Source: Glycine soja (taxonomy: Eukaryota > Streptophyta > Magnoliopsida > Fabales > Fabaceae). Taken from it: DNA of 64,000 nucleotides. The notes under the pieces are model-generated. The model was not told the DNA's origin and ran no database searches. It was given only the letters and a program-made list of their open reading frames with translations. A program made the position numbers and the translations under genes. The stretch's first letter is position 1; each line of letters starts with the position of its first letter. Positions 24,547 through 36,180 of this stretch are shown here, piece by piece. The stretch is taken from contig NC_041008.1 in the NCBI RefSeq assembly GCF_004193775.1, forward strand, positions 3,998,323-4,062,322, read 5' to 3'.

Positions 24547-25298
24547 AAAACAAGTCAAGTATTGCACTCTGGTAAAAATAAAATGCTAACATCAGTAAGA
24601 GTTGAATTATTTACATAGTAATTTATACAATAATATATATATATTAATTTCTTTTCATTATATCACTCATCCCGTTCCATACTTTTCTCTTTTCTCATTA
24701 TCATAAAAGTTAATTATTGTGCAATTTGTTATATGAACAGCAGTATTCTTAATTCAGTAAAAAAAAATATTCTTAATACAAATAATGTAATTATGAGATA
24801 AGTACAGCAATAAGTACATTAAAATGGAAATTCTATTCCAATTTCGTCATAGTTTGACATATATATTTACAAATATCTTTAATGAAAAAACTAAAAATGC
24901 TTAACAACTATATTTATCAATCGGCTCGAACACGACAGTGATCACGATATTGGAGTAATATTAAACATGCACAGGAAATAATAATTATACAATTTTGTTA
25001 TACTTAATTATTAGTCATACATGAAAGGACACATTTAAAGACTAACTTTTATAATTTCATACTTTTTTGCGAGTAAAATTTATACTGAGTGTCAATTTGA
25101 GGAGAAATTAATACTAGTAGGTAGTACATGATTATTACTATCCCTAGCAATGAAATGTTACTAATTTAATTTTTTAAATTGAAAAATATAAATGCATGTC
25201 ATCTTAGTTGAAATTATGGATAGTTGACCGTCTTGAACTAGTAACCAATAATATTGTAAGCAGATATTAGGATTATATTCAAATTTAAATTTGAGTGT

Positions 25299-25345
<47 letters not shown>

Positions 25346-25735
25346 TAAGTGAATAAAAAATTTAAATTATCAACTAATTTATTTATAACTAAAATTTAAA
25401 TTATAATAACTTATAACCAATTATTTTATGGTATCAATAGTCTCATCGTAGAATGTGTATTCAGTTTTTTTTAATATCTTTTAATTTTTACAATTTAATT
25501 TTTTTACATTTTATCTTTGTAAATTTTTTTCAATCATTACAAACTATGTTTATTTTACTTTTTTATATATTTTAAATAATATCTTTTTTCATTATTTGAA
25601 CACTAAAAATATATTTAATGTGTGTTTTATAAAAACAAAACACGCACGGTTATGCAGAACAGAACAGGAAGAATTCCTATATATTTTATTTTTCCAACGA
25701 TACCTTGTTTGCTAAGGAGTCAATGTCTTTGGCAA
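24547..25735 (+). other. Upstream region of NAC-B, unit 1
   Basis: A/T-rich promoter-side DNA repeated identically in unit 2. Its left part (24800-24850) is a diverged copy of NAC-A upstream sequence. It contains the AT microsatellite at 25302 and the TATA box at 25736. No other open frame of note was seen. Confidence 0.6.
25302..25341. repeat. (AT)20 microsatellite, unit 1
   Basis: Twenty AT units about 400 bp upstream of the NAC-B TATA box. The tract has the same length in unit 2 (40359-40398) and is slightly longer in unit 3 (about 55369-55411). Confidence 0.95.
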
Positions 25736-25743
25736 TATAAATA
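25736..25743 (+). promoter_or_regulatory. TATA box of NAC-B, unit 1
   Basis: TATAAATA lies 155 bp upstream of the chosen ATG and is followed by an A/C-rich leader. The same motif is at 40793-40800 in unit 2 and 55802-55809 in unit 3, so all copies carry the core promoter. Confidence 0.7.
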
Positions 25744-25890
25744 AGAAGAGCGAATCCACAAGACGAACACAAACACTGAAAACACGCACTTTCTCCTTTC
25801 TTAGTTGCTACTTCTGCATCTCCCCTTCCCTTCTTTCATTCTTTGTCACAAAACTACAAAGTCACTGAGTTTAGTGCTTCGGCAAAACCA

Positions 25891-28093
25891 ATGGATGATG
25901 ATATTGTAGGACTCGGTTTTCGTCCAACAGAAGAAGAACTTGTGGACTTTTACCTCAAACACATGTTGCTCGGCAATGATCCCCGTGCCCACGTCATCCC
26001 TGTCATTGATCTTTGCGATGTGGAACCTTGGGATGTACCAGGTAATCTAAACACCCCTTTGTCCTTTTTCTTTCTCTTATCTTTACTTCCACTGATGTTT
26101 GATTCTTTCCTTGGGTTCAAAATAGTGATGTTAGCAAAATCATCATCAACTATACGATTTGGTGACCCAGATTGGTTTTTCTTCAGCCCTGTTGATTTCA
26201 AGTATTCAAGAAGTAAAAGGTTTAACAGGACAACCAAGTGTGGCTTCTGGAAACCCACTGGAGTAGACCGTGAAGTTAGGACCTTTGAGACCAACACTCT
26301 AATTGGGACTAAGAAAACTCTTGTTTTCTATAAAGGCCGTGTTTCCCGCGGTGTCAAGTCCATCTGGGTTATTCACGAATATCACGCTGTTACCTTTCAT
26401 GAGAGCCAGGTTGGTTTGTTTTGTTCAAGAAACTTTAACACTCTTTGGAAATTATCTTTGTACTAGATTTTTATTTTGTCACTGTAGTATGTACTTTTTA
26501 GTTTTTAGGCTTTGGTGTTGTTTCCTATCCTGTTGGTTGTTCTTCTGACTTGAGAAGGTTGTTATTATTGAATCCTTCGTTTCAATCCCATGTTGGTCTT
26601 GCTTGATGACAAATGGACCATGGATATTTGGGCTTATAAAACTGACTTATGACCTTTTCTATACCGCTTTTTTGCTTATTTCAGTTTAGTAAGTTTTACT
26701 TGGAATTGGAACCTTATCAAAGCAAGATCTTTTCAGTTTATTCCAACGAGGTCATGGATAAAACTCTCATATGACTTATTTGATAAGTGATTAATTAAAT
26801 CTTTTGTCTTGGTGGGCTCATCAGTTTTCATCAAAGGCTGTCAATTTCTTCTGTATACATTAACCTGATTTGTCTTGGCTTTTTATCTGAGTAAGCTGTA
26901 TCAAATAAATGCCGATTATCTTCCAAATTTTGCAGAGGACTTTTGTTTTATGTCGCTTGATGAAGAAACCTGGGAAAACAACTGAAGGCGGAACTGATGC
27001 ACTCATCTGTGATGAAGGGGAGCCCAGTAGACACATGATTTCTGTCTATGGAAATCAGGAAAAAGCAGAAGGAATTCCATCTGTAAGCTGAAGCATCCTT
27101 CATGGACATATTTTACACTCTGCCATGTGAAACATGCTGATAACTGATTCTTGTTTCATATTTTTTTTCTTTCTTTCCAGGGAAGTACTTGTATTGGAAT
27201 GGAAACAATCCTTCAGGCAACCCCTCAGGCAGAGAAATACTTCTCTCCAATACACCAGAGTCAAACTGGTATTGAGGAAGAAGCATCTTTTTCAAGCTAT
27301 CCATTTAACAATGCCTATTTTAGAAATGAAAACAACCCTATGCAGACTTCATTTGAAACTACAGAGGAAATGCAGACTTCATTTGAAATTACTGAGGAAG
27401 TTGAATTCCTAAACTCAATTTTAGTTGATGAGAGTTTTGTTATCGATAAAGAAAGTATGCATGTTTTTGTTAATAGCTCCACCCAATCAGAGTCATTGAG
27501 TGATACAGATGCAGAAGTTGTCTCTAAACTGGTAAAGATACGTTATCCAAAGTCCAAATAATATAGGGGAGTGTATCTCCATATGTTTCTGAACTGGCAT
27601 TGGTTTTAAAGGTTAAAATTGCAGTGTGCATTGATGTGATGTGAATTTTGCCACATTTTTTGGCAATATTTAGTGATTTTCTCGTATAGATTCTAAACAG
27701 ACACTGAAGTGAAATGTCTGGTTTGAGTTGAGTTTGATTTTTTGTTGTGATTCATGATCATGGTTTGAGTTGAATTCATTTGTTTATTTTCTTTTGAAAT
27801 CATTACAGGATGGCAATACTGTGGATATTTCAACAGTGTGCCATGAATATCCTAATTCAGATGAATACCATTCATCAAAAAGGTTTAAATCATCACATGA
27901 TGTTGTCCATGGTGGCATATGTTTTCCATCTTCTAATCCTGAAGCAAAACAAGAAACAAAGGAAAGCATGTTTCAAGATGACTTGTGGGGATTGGAAACA
28001 TCCTCTTGTGAGTCAACTGCAGACAAACCTTTGAAGATTAGTTGCATTGAAATTTCTAGTTCTCCTTCCACTTCATGGAGATGGGAAAATTAA
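25891..28093 (+). CDS. NAC-B copy 1, NAC-domain protein without membrane anchor
   Basis: Read exons are 25891-26041, 26135-26409, 26936-27082, 27181-27531 and 27809-28093, in frame, 402 residues. The acceptor of exon 2 could also be 9 bp earlier, still in frame. The NAC domain (about 5-153) is related to NAC-A through every subdomain and shares all intron positions. However, subdomain A reads VGLGFRPTEEEL where NAC-A has VGFRFRPTDEEL, so the Arg of the FRF motif is Gly 9. The DNA-contact motif reads CGFWKPTG (86-93) instead of RGYWKTTG. Subdomain E FVLCRLMKK is intact. The tail has a 10-residue duplication (MQTSFETTEE, 245-264). An early TAA stops the protein where NAC-A continues for about 120 residues to its transmembrane helix. 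The product is therefore predicted to be soluble. It may regulate transcription, act as a dimer-level competitor or be drifting. The start is the first in-frame ATG, with a TTG further upstream. Confidence 0.85.
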
Positions 28094-28870
28094 TATCAAC
28101 AGACTGGACAACTTCATATGATGGGAACTAAGATCCTAGTTAGCTCCATTAATGGATCGGTGGTAGTTAATTATTATAAGTAAATGTTATAAAAAATGAC
28201 TGATCTCTAATAGCAAGTCTATTAGAAAACTGTTCTATGCTAGAAACTGCATGATGACAATTATGCATAGAAAATACTACATTTATTAGCAGTTATGTAT
28301 TACGATTTAGGAGTACATGTGATAGGAGGCTGGCCCAAGCATACCACTCACATGCCTCTTAGGTTTAAAAACTATATTTAATTTGGACTTAAGTTGTTAT
28401 TTCCCTAAAATGGCCCAGCTATATCGGACATTTCTTTGTAGTCCACTTTATGCTAGGTCTTAGTTTGTATTTAAAAGGGTACTGTTGCTTTGAATCATTA
28501 TGAATGGAAAATATGATGTTCAATTTATCTTCTTTTAGCTCTTTAATGGTAATTTTCTAGGGTATTTGCAGTAGGTAGATATTTTCTTCCTAACAACACG
28601 TCTAATAGAAAATCTACCCAAAGGCAATTCTGTATTAGAAAGCAAGATGTCAGTTATGCATGAAAATAGTCTAAGCACTGACATACATGATAAATTTATT
28701 GATTTATACAATCATTATCTTAAATTCATATTTTATTATGATTTTTTATTTGTCAAAAATTTAAAAATTGTATAGAAATTAAAATCTAGAAAATAACCAC
28801 CGGTAATTATGTATTAAGAGTATATATATGATAGTAGAATTGTAATTAGGAAGTGTGTAGTTATTTGCTG
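28094..28870. other. 3' flank of NAC-B, unit 1
   Basis: There is no coding frame. Immediately after the stop, about 30 bp still aligns with the NAC-A exon 5 coding sequence, after which similarity to the transmembrane exon is not recognisable. The rest is A/T-rich 3' untranslated or intergenic DNA. Confidence 0.5.
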
Positions 28871-28959
28871 TTTGTGGACAGAGAATGCTTTCTAAAAGAG
28901 GCTTAAGTGTATTGTTGTATCATTATGTGTAATTTTACAGTTATATTTCATTAGTTTTT

Positions 28960-30000
28960 GGAGAGTGGGCAGGAAGCCTAATTTTAAGATGAAGAATACA
29001 GTTATGTCCTCCTATAACTGAGCAAGGGATTGGTGAGACAGATGCTTTTATCTTAATCTTACTCAGCTGACCCTTTCTTAAGGATCACATTTTGTATTTT
29101 GTATATGTAATTAACTTTGAGCAGATTTTATACGATCAATAATATCAATGAGCCCTGGCCAATTTTTTTGGGCAAGGGTAGAATTTTTTTTTGAAGATCT
29201 GAGTTATAATAAGAAAAATTTTATTCATCCATCTGCTTTCTTTTCTATTCCACTTTTCTCTCTGTCTTTCTCTTCCTTTTTTTTTTTTTTTTTTTATCAC
29301 AATCCCTTCCACATCCATTACTTCCTCTTTTTACCTTTTTCATTTTCTATCTTTTATTCTCACCCAAATCCACCCTAAATTGGGGTTATGAATATCATAA
29401 CTCTTATAATAAAAAAACATGCCAACAATAATATAGAAATCTTAATATTCAGGCTAGTATTTTCTTTCAACATGCAATTATAACAGGACATGCACACACA
29501 CACGCATTATCTACTTTGACATGGATGAGAAGGCAAAGCCATAACAAACTACCATTAAAAAATAAACCCTAAGGATAAACAACAGAAACTTAAATCTTAT
29601 AGTCGTCTACTTATCTTTTAATAGAATGAGTTTCCATGTTTTTTGGGACAGAAATTAGCAAGACTATATCAAACCAACATTAAAAAATGGACCCTAAGGA
29701 CAAATACAATGACTTGGAATTGTAGACGTAACCAAAGAAAAAACTGACTCAAAATATTCGATATTTTGTCAGAAGTAAATGAAAAGGACAATGAATTCAA
29801 TTGGTGGGGGCAACCAGCATAACTTGGGGAGCAAGTTGTAGTGTTTCATGGTGATGCAATAACACGATTATATATATATCCTTGAAAATGTTTATCCTTT
29901 CACTTGGTAAAGAAACTCAAAGATATAACAATGATATAGTTGTCAAAAATAAGATCAGACTAATCGGTTTAACCAAGAATTAGTACAATGCCTAGTTCAG
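28960..30000. repeat. First diverged copy of the NAC downstream flank, unit 1
   Basis: About 28965-29240 aligns with 35745-36080 (GCAGGAAGC, AAGGATC-CATTTTGTATTTTGT, TTTGAGCAGATTTT, CCCTGGCCAATTTTT). 29600-29860 aligns with 36680-36940 (GAATTTCCA type, GGACA, AAGGA(C/T)AAATACAATGACTT, AAAGGACAATGA, AACTTGGGGAGCAAGT). The unit therefore carries two versions of this flank for a single NAC gene. A long T tract lies at 29277-29296. Confidence 0.65.
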
Positions 30001-31350
30001 AGACTCTAAAAAGTTAGATGAGTTCATAATCAATGAGAATTGGTCATGAGTTATTGCTTTTCATTTTTTTTAATTTCAACTTTAATATAAAATATTTTAA
30101 CGATAAATAAAAATACATATTTAATAAATATTTCAAATAGATAAAATTATTCTAACAATTGTTATTATTTTTTTATAAAAATATAATTTACTCATTTATA
30201 TTAATTTATAATTTTTCATATCTTGATTTTTATAATTTTGTATCATATTAATTTATTATTTTTTGTTCTAAATATAAAATTATTATTGTTAATGGACATT
30301 ACTGTATTTTAACAAACATAAACTCGAGTGAGTGTTGTGGTATTTTTTATTAGACTTTTATGTATATTTTGAATGTTAGGGACTTGTAAAAGGATGCTTA
30401 TTTTAGTTTTTAATGTTATAAAGTTAAGTAATATTATATTTATTTAGTATTATTTCATAAGAAATTTAATTATTATTATTTCATTAATACCGGTTCAACC
30501 ACGATTTAACGATTAAATCATTGAACTTTAAACCAATATTTTGACGAGTTCATTGATTGACTGGTACTAGCTTAGTAAATGAACCCAAATTTCAAGCAAG
30601 GACCATATTTTAAGACATGCTTTTTCATATCCGATAAATCGTCAATGATAAACGCAATCCAAAATGTGGTTAAAGCTAATTTTGTACAAGATCAATTTCA
30701 AATGAGAAAAAAAAAATTAAATCATCATCCATCATGCCAAAAAATAGCAATATCAATGTAATAATTAGTAATTTTAATTTGATTGTTAAAATTAAGAAAA
30801 AAATATATTTGTAGTCCTTGAACTTTCGGTCAAACTTAGTCTTTGTCCTTGAACTTTCAAATTGATAAAATAAGTCCTTTAACTTTTCAAACTATGTGAA
30901 TTTCGTCTTTCTTTGCTAATTTCTTTAGTGTATATGCTGACGTGACAAATGGTTAACGGACATTGTGATCTGGAACGTCATTTGAAATTTATTTCAATAA
31001 CCACCAAAATGTGTAAATTTAATAAAAGAAAAATTGCAATCAACCACAATAGAATAAAGGAAATTTTCTTTAATTTGATTCCTCACCAAAATGAGTTCGA
31101 CAGGGCCATTTCAATCTTCAATCAAAACTAGTGAAATTCAACTCAACAACATTGCGTTGTGAATGCTAAGAGCAGTACATCCAAATCCCTAAACAAATAC
31201 CACAGAACAAATTAAAACCATGACGTTGAAGAAGAGCAATTTTTTGCAAATTAAAGAGGAATTAGAGCTGAAAAAAAATCATAATTGAGAAGAGATTAGA
31301 AGGATCACATTGTAAGCCACACAAAGCCTTAACTAGCGCACAACACCTTT
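30000..31350. other. Repeat-rich gene-free stretch, unit 1
   Basis: 30800-30950 carries the TAGTCCTTGAACTTTC / AAGTCCTTTAACTTTTC words typical of one arm of common plant fold-back repeats. The other arm was not located with confidence. Two 60-codon open frames here are not supported by any motif. Confidence 0.4.
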
Positions 31351-31354
31351 GCTC

Positions 31355-31430
31355 AAGAATTTCATAATGACGAGATACATAAGGCAAAATTCACATGATC
31401 TTGCAATAATGCAACATGCATCTTTCTTAT
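31355..31430 (-). repeat. Inverted copy of a conserved flank segment
   Basis: The reverse complement of this stretch, GTTGCATTATTGCAAGATCA onward, matches 35425-35490 (GTTGCATCATTGTAGGACCA onward) through ATGTGAA(T/C)TTTGCCTT(A/G)TGTAT and CATTATGAAATTCTT. It also matches about 19930-19990. The same element therefore occurs in both orientations inside one unit. Confidence 0.65.
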
Positions 31431-31639
31431 CATAAAAAACTACTAAACCAAATCTTGGAACATCATTCCTCATTCGTAACATGTTCAACAAAATCTTAGA
31501 AGACCTGTCCAACTTAAAAATATTGATTTCAAACTTCGAAGGAATTAATGTAAATAATTTTTTTTAAAACAACCAAAATCAAAATTTGTTAATTTTGCAT
31601 AGACTAAAAACAATGTTAAGTTTTTTCGCAGATTCTGAC

Positions 31640-32030
31640 ACACTACACCCGTTCCCACGGCACAACAAGTCGACGAGAGGGAAGAATAATTGAGTAGCTA
31701 GCATCAAATAAAAGTATTGAGTTCCGCAATGCTAGGAGCAGCAGTTAGCACTTGGAAGTTAGCATGACTGTACTTAAAACTTGAAAAGGATATCAAACTT
31801 TGTAATCATATACGCGTGCTTAGTAGTGGGGAGTATAACAAACGACCAAAAGAAAGCAAAAGATGCATATAAATTGACTAAAAACAATATTCTAGTCTTT
31901 TGTTGATTGAAGGATCAAGGAGTTGAAATGGTGGGCCAAGGAAGAAACTTGCGGCTCAAGACTAAAATAATAAATCACAAATCAAATGACTGGATCTCCA
32001 AATTTCATCTACAATCAGATTAACCTCAGA
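31640..32030. repeat. Array-boundary module, internal copy, unit 1
   Basis: Aligns in direct orientation with 39210-39565, the last ~350 bp of the unit. Shared landmarks are TGAGTTC, AGTTAG(C/T)ACTTG, CTTGAAAAGGATATCAAA, GTGCTTAGTAGTGG, AAATTGACTAAA, GAAATGGTGGGCCAAGGAAG and CTACAATCAGATTAA. It probably marks the boundary between two ancient units inside the present 15 kb unit. Confidence 0.75.
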
Positions 32031-32496
32031 ACCTGTGCATTTACTTTTTTTTTATATAAAAAAAAAGATTGATTTTGTTGGCAGTTCCGGCTGTCGTTAA
32101 AATATTTAGATATCGATTTTGTGGCTGCTTATAAGTTTGTTTAAAGGTTATTTGTCTTCAGAAAAACCAACGTGTAGTTGTTTGCTAATGATGCCTAGTT
32201 TAAGTTAACCATAATTTGCTGTTTATTTCAACCGATTAGAGACTTATTAGTTTTTTATTTAAGCTCTTGCTATAAAGGTTCAAAGTGTGCAAAATTCAAG
32301 TTACAAATCTAGAATATATAATGTCAGTTTTTGCTCCTCTCTTCTTCTTTATACGTTTATATAGTTGTCCTTTATATTATGTTTATATTTTTCTAACAGG
32401 TTTGAAAGGCATTAGTACTAGTCTTAGTGATAGATACTCGTGACAACTTATATATATTCATATAGAATGAGATGAGCCATGAGTGTTGTAGGCATG

Positions 32497-33090
32497 ATTA
32501 TTAAACTCTCGAGTTAACTCGTTAATTCTTATGAGTATACACGTTTACTTAGTCTTTCTGAGTGTGAGTATGAGTTGACTCTTGAGTAAATTCTTTTTTT
32601 AGTAGACTTTGGATAGACTTTATAAACTCTAAGTAAACTTAGTATATTCTCGAATTTACTATCGAGTCAACTAGTTAAAAAAATTAGACGAAGATATAAG
32701 TAATTGTGAGTTGTTTTCTGTCTGTTTAGGATTTAACATACCTTTCATTTAATGTGTTATTCTCAAATACAAAAATACTCACCTTTAATAATATCAAACA
32801 TTTGTTCTCTAATAACATCACATCCTAAATGGGAATGATCTACCACTACCATAACATCTGCAAGTTATTATCTAGTAGTGATGCATTACTAGACTTGGTT
32901 ATTTAAGTATTGTAAAATTTATGATTTACTATTCTGCTTTATTATATTATTGAAATGTTTAATTAATATGTTATTTTTAGATATTTTATTTTTATTTTTA
33001 TATGAAGTGGACTCTTACAGAGTTGAGTCTGCAAGTCGAGTCTTTAGAACTTTTACGAATTTATGTAAACTCTCGAGTTTGGTAACCTTA
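32497..33090. mobile_element. Inverted-repeat element with CTCGAGTT ends, unit 1
   Basis: The left end (TTAAACTCTCGAGTTAACTCG) and right end (GTAAACTCTCGAGTTTGGTAA) share a palindromic core. Many GAGTCGACT/AGTCAACT-type words recur inside it. I recognise this as a dispersed plant non-autonomous DNA element of uncertain superfamily. No transposase frame is present. Confidence 0.45.
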
Positions 33091-33424
33091 ACTGTGGTGA
33101 AGACGATTCTAGAGGGGTTTAATTAAAAGCATTGCGTACTCCGCATTGAAACTATTTAGGAAAAATGCATTCAATCATTATAGTTTTTTTTGCTAATGGA
33201 AGCCCTTAACAAGGTTTTTTCTATCGCTTTCATTAATCCAATGCATAAATAGTTAAAAGATAACACATGGAATTGAGAACTAAAAATTGTGTCTTCCAAG
33301 TTGAATGGACGTTTAGATGAGCTATAACTAGTGGTAAACAAACACACATTAACAGTGATCAAAAGGAGAGGGGACAATTTATCACACGCAACACGCACAC
33401 ACATACACAATTAAAAAAACATAT

Positions 33425-34240
33425 AAAAATTTAGAATTTAATTAAATTAATTTTATTCAAATTACTTAAATAAATTCACATGGGTAGAAGGATCACATTC
33501 GCTTTACTGTTACCAAATAAAACATATTAAAAACATCTCCGGTTCAAAACAAGACCATCCAAGTTTATAAAAGAACTCAAGTTAAGTAGTGAAATAAAAT
33601 AAAGTAAAATAACATGTTTGAAACATAATGCAATTAAAACAGAAACGCATGCTCCAATGTCACATCCTATCAAAGCATTGTGTCTCAGCATCTTCTAGTA
33701 CGAGATTCTTTAAAGTCACCTGCTCCTACGAACACAAGGTTCGAGATCATCACAGGATCCAAACACAAACAACACATAGGAAGTGAGTTATCACATTTCT
33801 AAATAAAATACAAATAAACAAAGACATAAGCAAAATACATTATAGAAATATTTATAACATAGTTCAACTTAATACAATCAGGTCACCTCACCACTTTATC
33901 ATTTAAAATTCATTTTCAATCACCAATCACATTTCACATGAATCACATACTCGACTCAAGACGTAACAACATTCACCAATTTCATAATAAACAATTCATA
34001 GGTGTTATGCCACAATTATATTAAGACTAAAATTTATATGCAATATGGTATCATGTCAATGAAAAACAACACTAGAGCGCTTAAGAGTACATAACAAGAC
34101 ACGTCATACAATGAGTATGTCAGGTCACTTTTACTAAGTAAAATCATAAGGTGACCAATCAAGGTCACTCTATTTTGCGAGAATGCTCAAACCTCATGAG
34201 ATCAACATAGACTTAGAAAAACAATCAAACCGAATATATT
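33425..34240. repeat. Dispersed non-coding repeat, unit 1
   Basis: 33430-33690 is a diverged partner of 24030-24330: both have an AATTTTATTCAA block, CACAT(G)GGGTA, AAAACATCTC, AAAACAAG(A/G)CC, a CATGCTCCAAT(A/G)TCACATCC block and others. The remainder is C/A-rich with no coding frame. It probably derives from a retroelement, but class and ends are unknown. A 79-codon minus-strand frame just to its left (33171-33410) has no recognised domain. Confidence 0.4.
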
Positions 34241-34359
34241 TACCCCTAAGGTCTAAACTCTGAAGAATCCATTAGAGTCTCAGCTTCCTGATTCGTTATT
34301 TTCTTGAAACTCTATTTATTTTTTAATAAAGTCTTTTTTAATTTATTTTATGAAAAATT

Positions 34360-34570
34360 AGGTATTACGGTTGGAATACAAGTGAGGTGAAATCCCACAT
34401 CCGGTAAAAATGAAAAAGTTGAACACCATATAAGTGAGGAGAAGACCCATAAACCTGAGTCTCCAAGTTCTAGGTTAAGGTGTAGTGTCAAGTTTACTTA
34501 GGTGATTGCTCATGACCCATTAAGGTAAATCTCCTAAAGTGATTGTCTCCAGATTAACATAACACTATAG
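34360..34570. mobile_element. TRIM-like LTR fragment, unit 1
   Basis: The AAATCCCACATCCGGT word is followed by AGTTGAACACCATATAAGTG and a GACCCATAAACCTGAG stretch. This fits the recurrent plant miniature-retrotransposon LTR style, with a CCCACATCGG-type start. Only a single fragment is present and no paired LTR was located. Confidence 0.4.
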
Positions 34571-36180
34571 TAATCCTTAAAAGTTTTTTAATCACCAAAT
34601 TAGTAACGTCCTTTTGTGTCTCCACTTTAGTTCTCCATAAAGATAAATGTGGTGACATTTTTTTATCTTTGAGAGATTAATTTGGTGACATTTTAATAAT
34701 TGGAAGACCAAATTAGTAAAATCTGTGATAATTCCCTATTGAAAATTGACAAGTCTAAACAAAAAATTTTATTTCATGAATTTTGAACAATTCTATTGAG
34801 ATGAACTTTCTTATTTGTAGCTAATCTACTTGGGGGTGTTCTTAAAGCAGTGTCAAGTCATATATGCATGCCTTTACTAAAAATGGTTTGTTTCTGTTCA
34901 TAACATGCTGTGCTGGTATGTAAATCAGGTTAATTGTTCAATATGTAGTCAGCATCAGGGGACATTTTCTTATCTAATAAAGATCTTCAAGCAAATCTTC
35001 ACCAAAAATGATTAAAAATCAACATTATCTGGAATTCTAGTAAAAAGCTACCCCTTTTGTCCGATCAAAATATGCATGGCCAAGTACTTAATATACCTAA
35101 TTAAAAAATATCACTTAATAGAACCTAACCTAAATCATTATTCAAAAGAAGGAAAAAGCAAGTAGATATGTAAATTTAAGCCATCCAAAGCTTCATTTAT
35201 TTATTTAGCATTTTAGGATACAAAAGTCTGATACAATCTGTCAAACAAGCTGACATAGGCTGTGCACATTATGCAACAGTAGAATTGTACCTGCACATGG
35301 TTTACAAAGAAATATTTAAATTACACAGGGCATTGAGATTACCATTATTGAATTAATGACCATGAAAATGCTCACTTGCTGCTTAATTTAGATATTTCAT
35401 TATGATAAGAAAGGTGCAGTAAGTTGCATCATTGTAGGACCATGTGAACTTTGCCTTGTGTATCTCATCATTTTGAAATTCTTAAAAATTCAGAAGCGGC
35501 AAGGAGCAATGAAATACATTTTATAGTAGCTTAAACAGTACCTTGGCCCTGATATAAGAGCAGTTCTGGCTGAATACTTTATGTACTATGAATGCCACTT
35601 TGCATGGCAGTCTTTCCTTACAAGAACAGAACTTCCAGATATATGCTTCCCATAGTGATTATAGAAAAGGAAATGGTGAGAATCAGTGGAGATTGCAGAG
35701 CCTGAACTGAAGAATTTGTCTGTATTAAGGACACTAGTTTGGATTGTGAGCAGGAAGCATCCTTTTTTAAGGATCCCTCCCATTTTGTATTTTGTGCCTG
35801 CTTGTTTTAGATTTTCATAGGATTGGTTATGATAAAAAATTGATTTTGAATCGTTGAATGTGATTGACATATATGTCCAAATTCATTTCAGCCATGAATT
35901 TTACATTAGAACGTGTGCATGAGCTGTGAAATTGATCTTAATGTAAACTTGTGACCACTATTAGTTTATGGAATCATCTTTGAGCAGATTTTGTGAATGA
36001 AATTAACAATCCCTGGCCAATTTTTTCAGTCAAGGGGAGAATACTTTATACAGATTTGAGCTGTAACATGAAATGTTTAACCATGATGTAGAAATCTAAA
36101 TATTAAGGTTAATATTTCCTTTCAACATATGTGACTTTAATAGCATGCAAACACACACCACTTATCATCTTTGATATGAA
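34540..36180. repeat. Second diverged copy of the NAC downstream flank, unit 1
   Basis: Aligns with NAC-A downstream DNA (18790-19500, 19850-19990 and 22720-23090). Its right part also aligns with 28960-29240 in the same unit. In NAC-A this sequence lies directly after the gene. Here no NAC gene precedes it: the DNA immediately to the left is the TRIM-like and dispersed-repeat stretch. Confidence 0.7.

Noticed and set aside
25950..26297. A 115-codon minus-strand frame antisense to NAC-B exons 1-2 (also 41007-41354)
   Set aside because: It is a shadow of the NAC coding frame and crosses an intron. There is no independent coding evidence.
33171..33410. A 79-codon minus-strand frame present in all units (130 codons in unit 3) beginning MCMCVRVACD
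   Set aside because: It is retained only because the units are near-identical, has no domain, and is lengthened in unit 3 by a doubtful indel. It overlaps a repeat element end.
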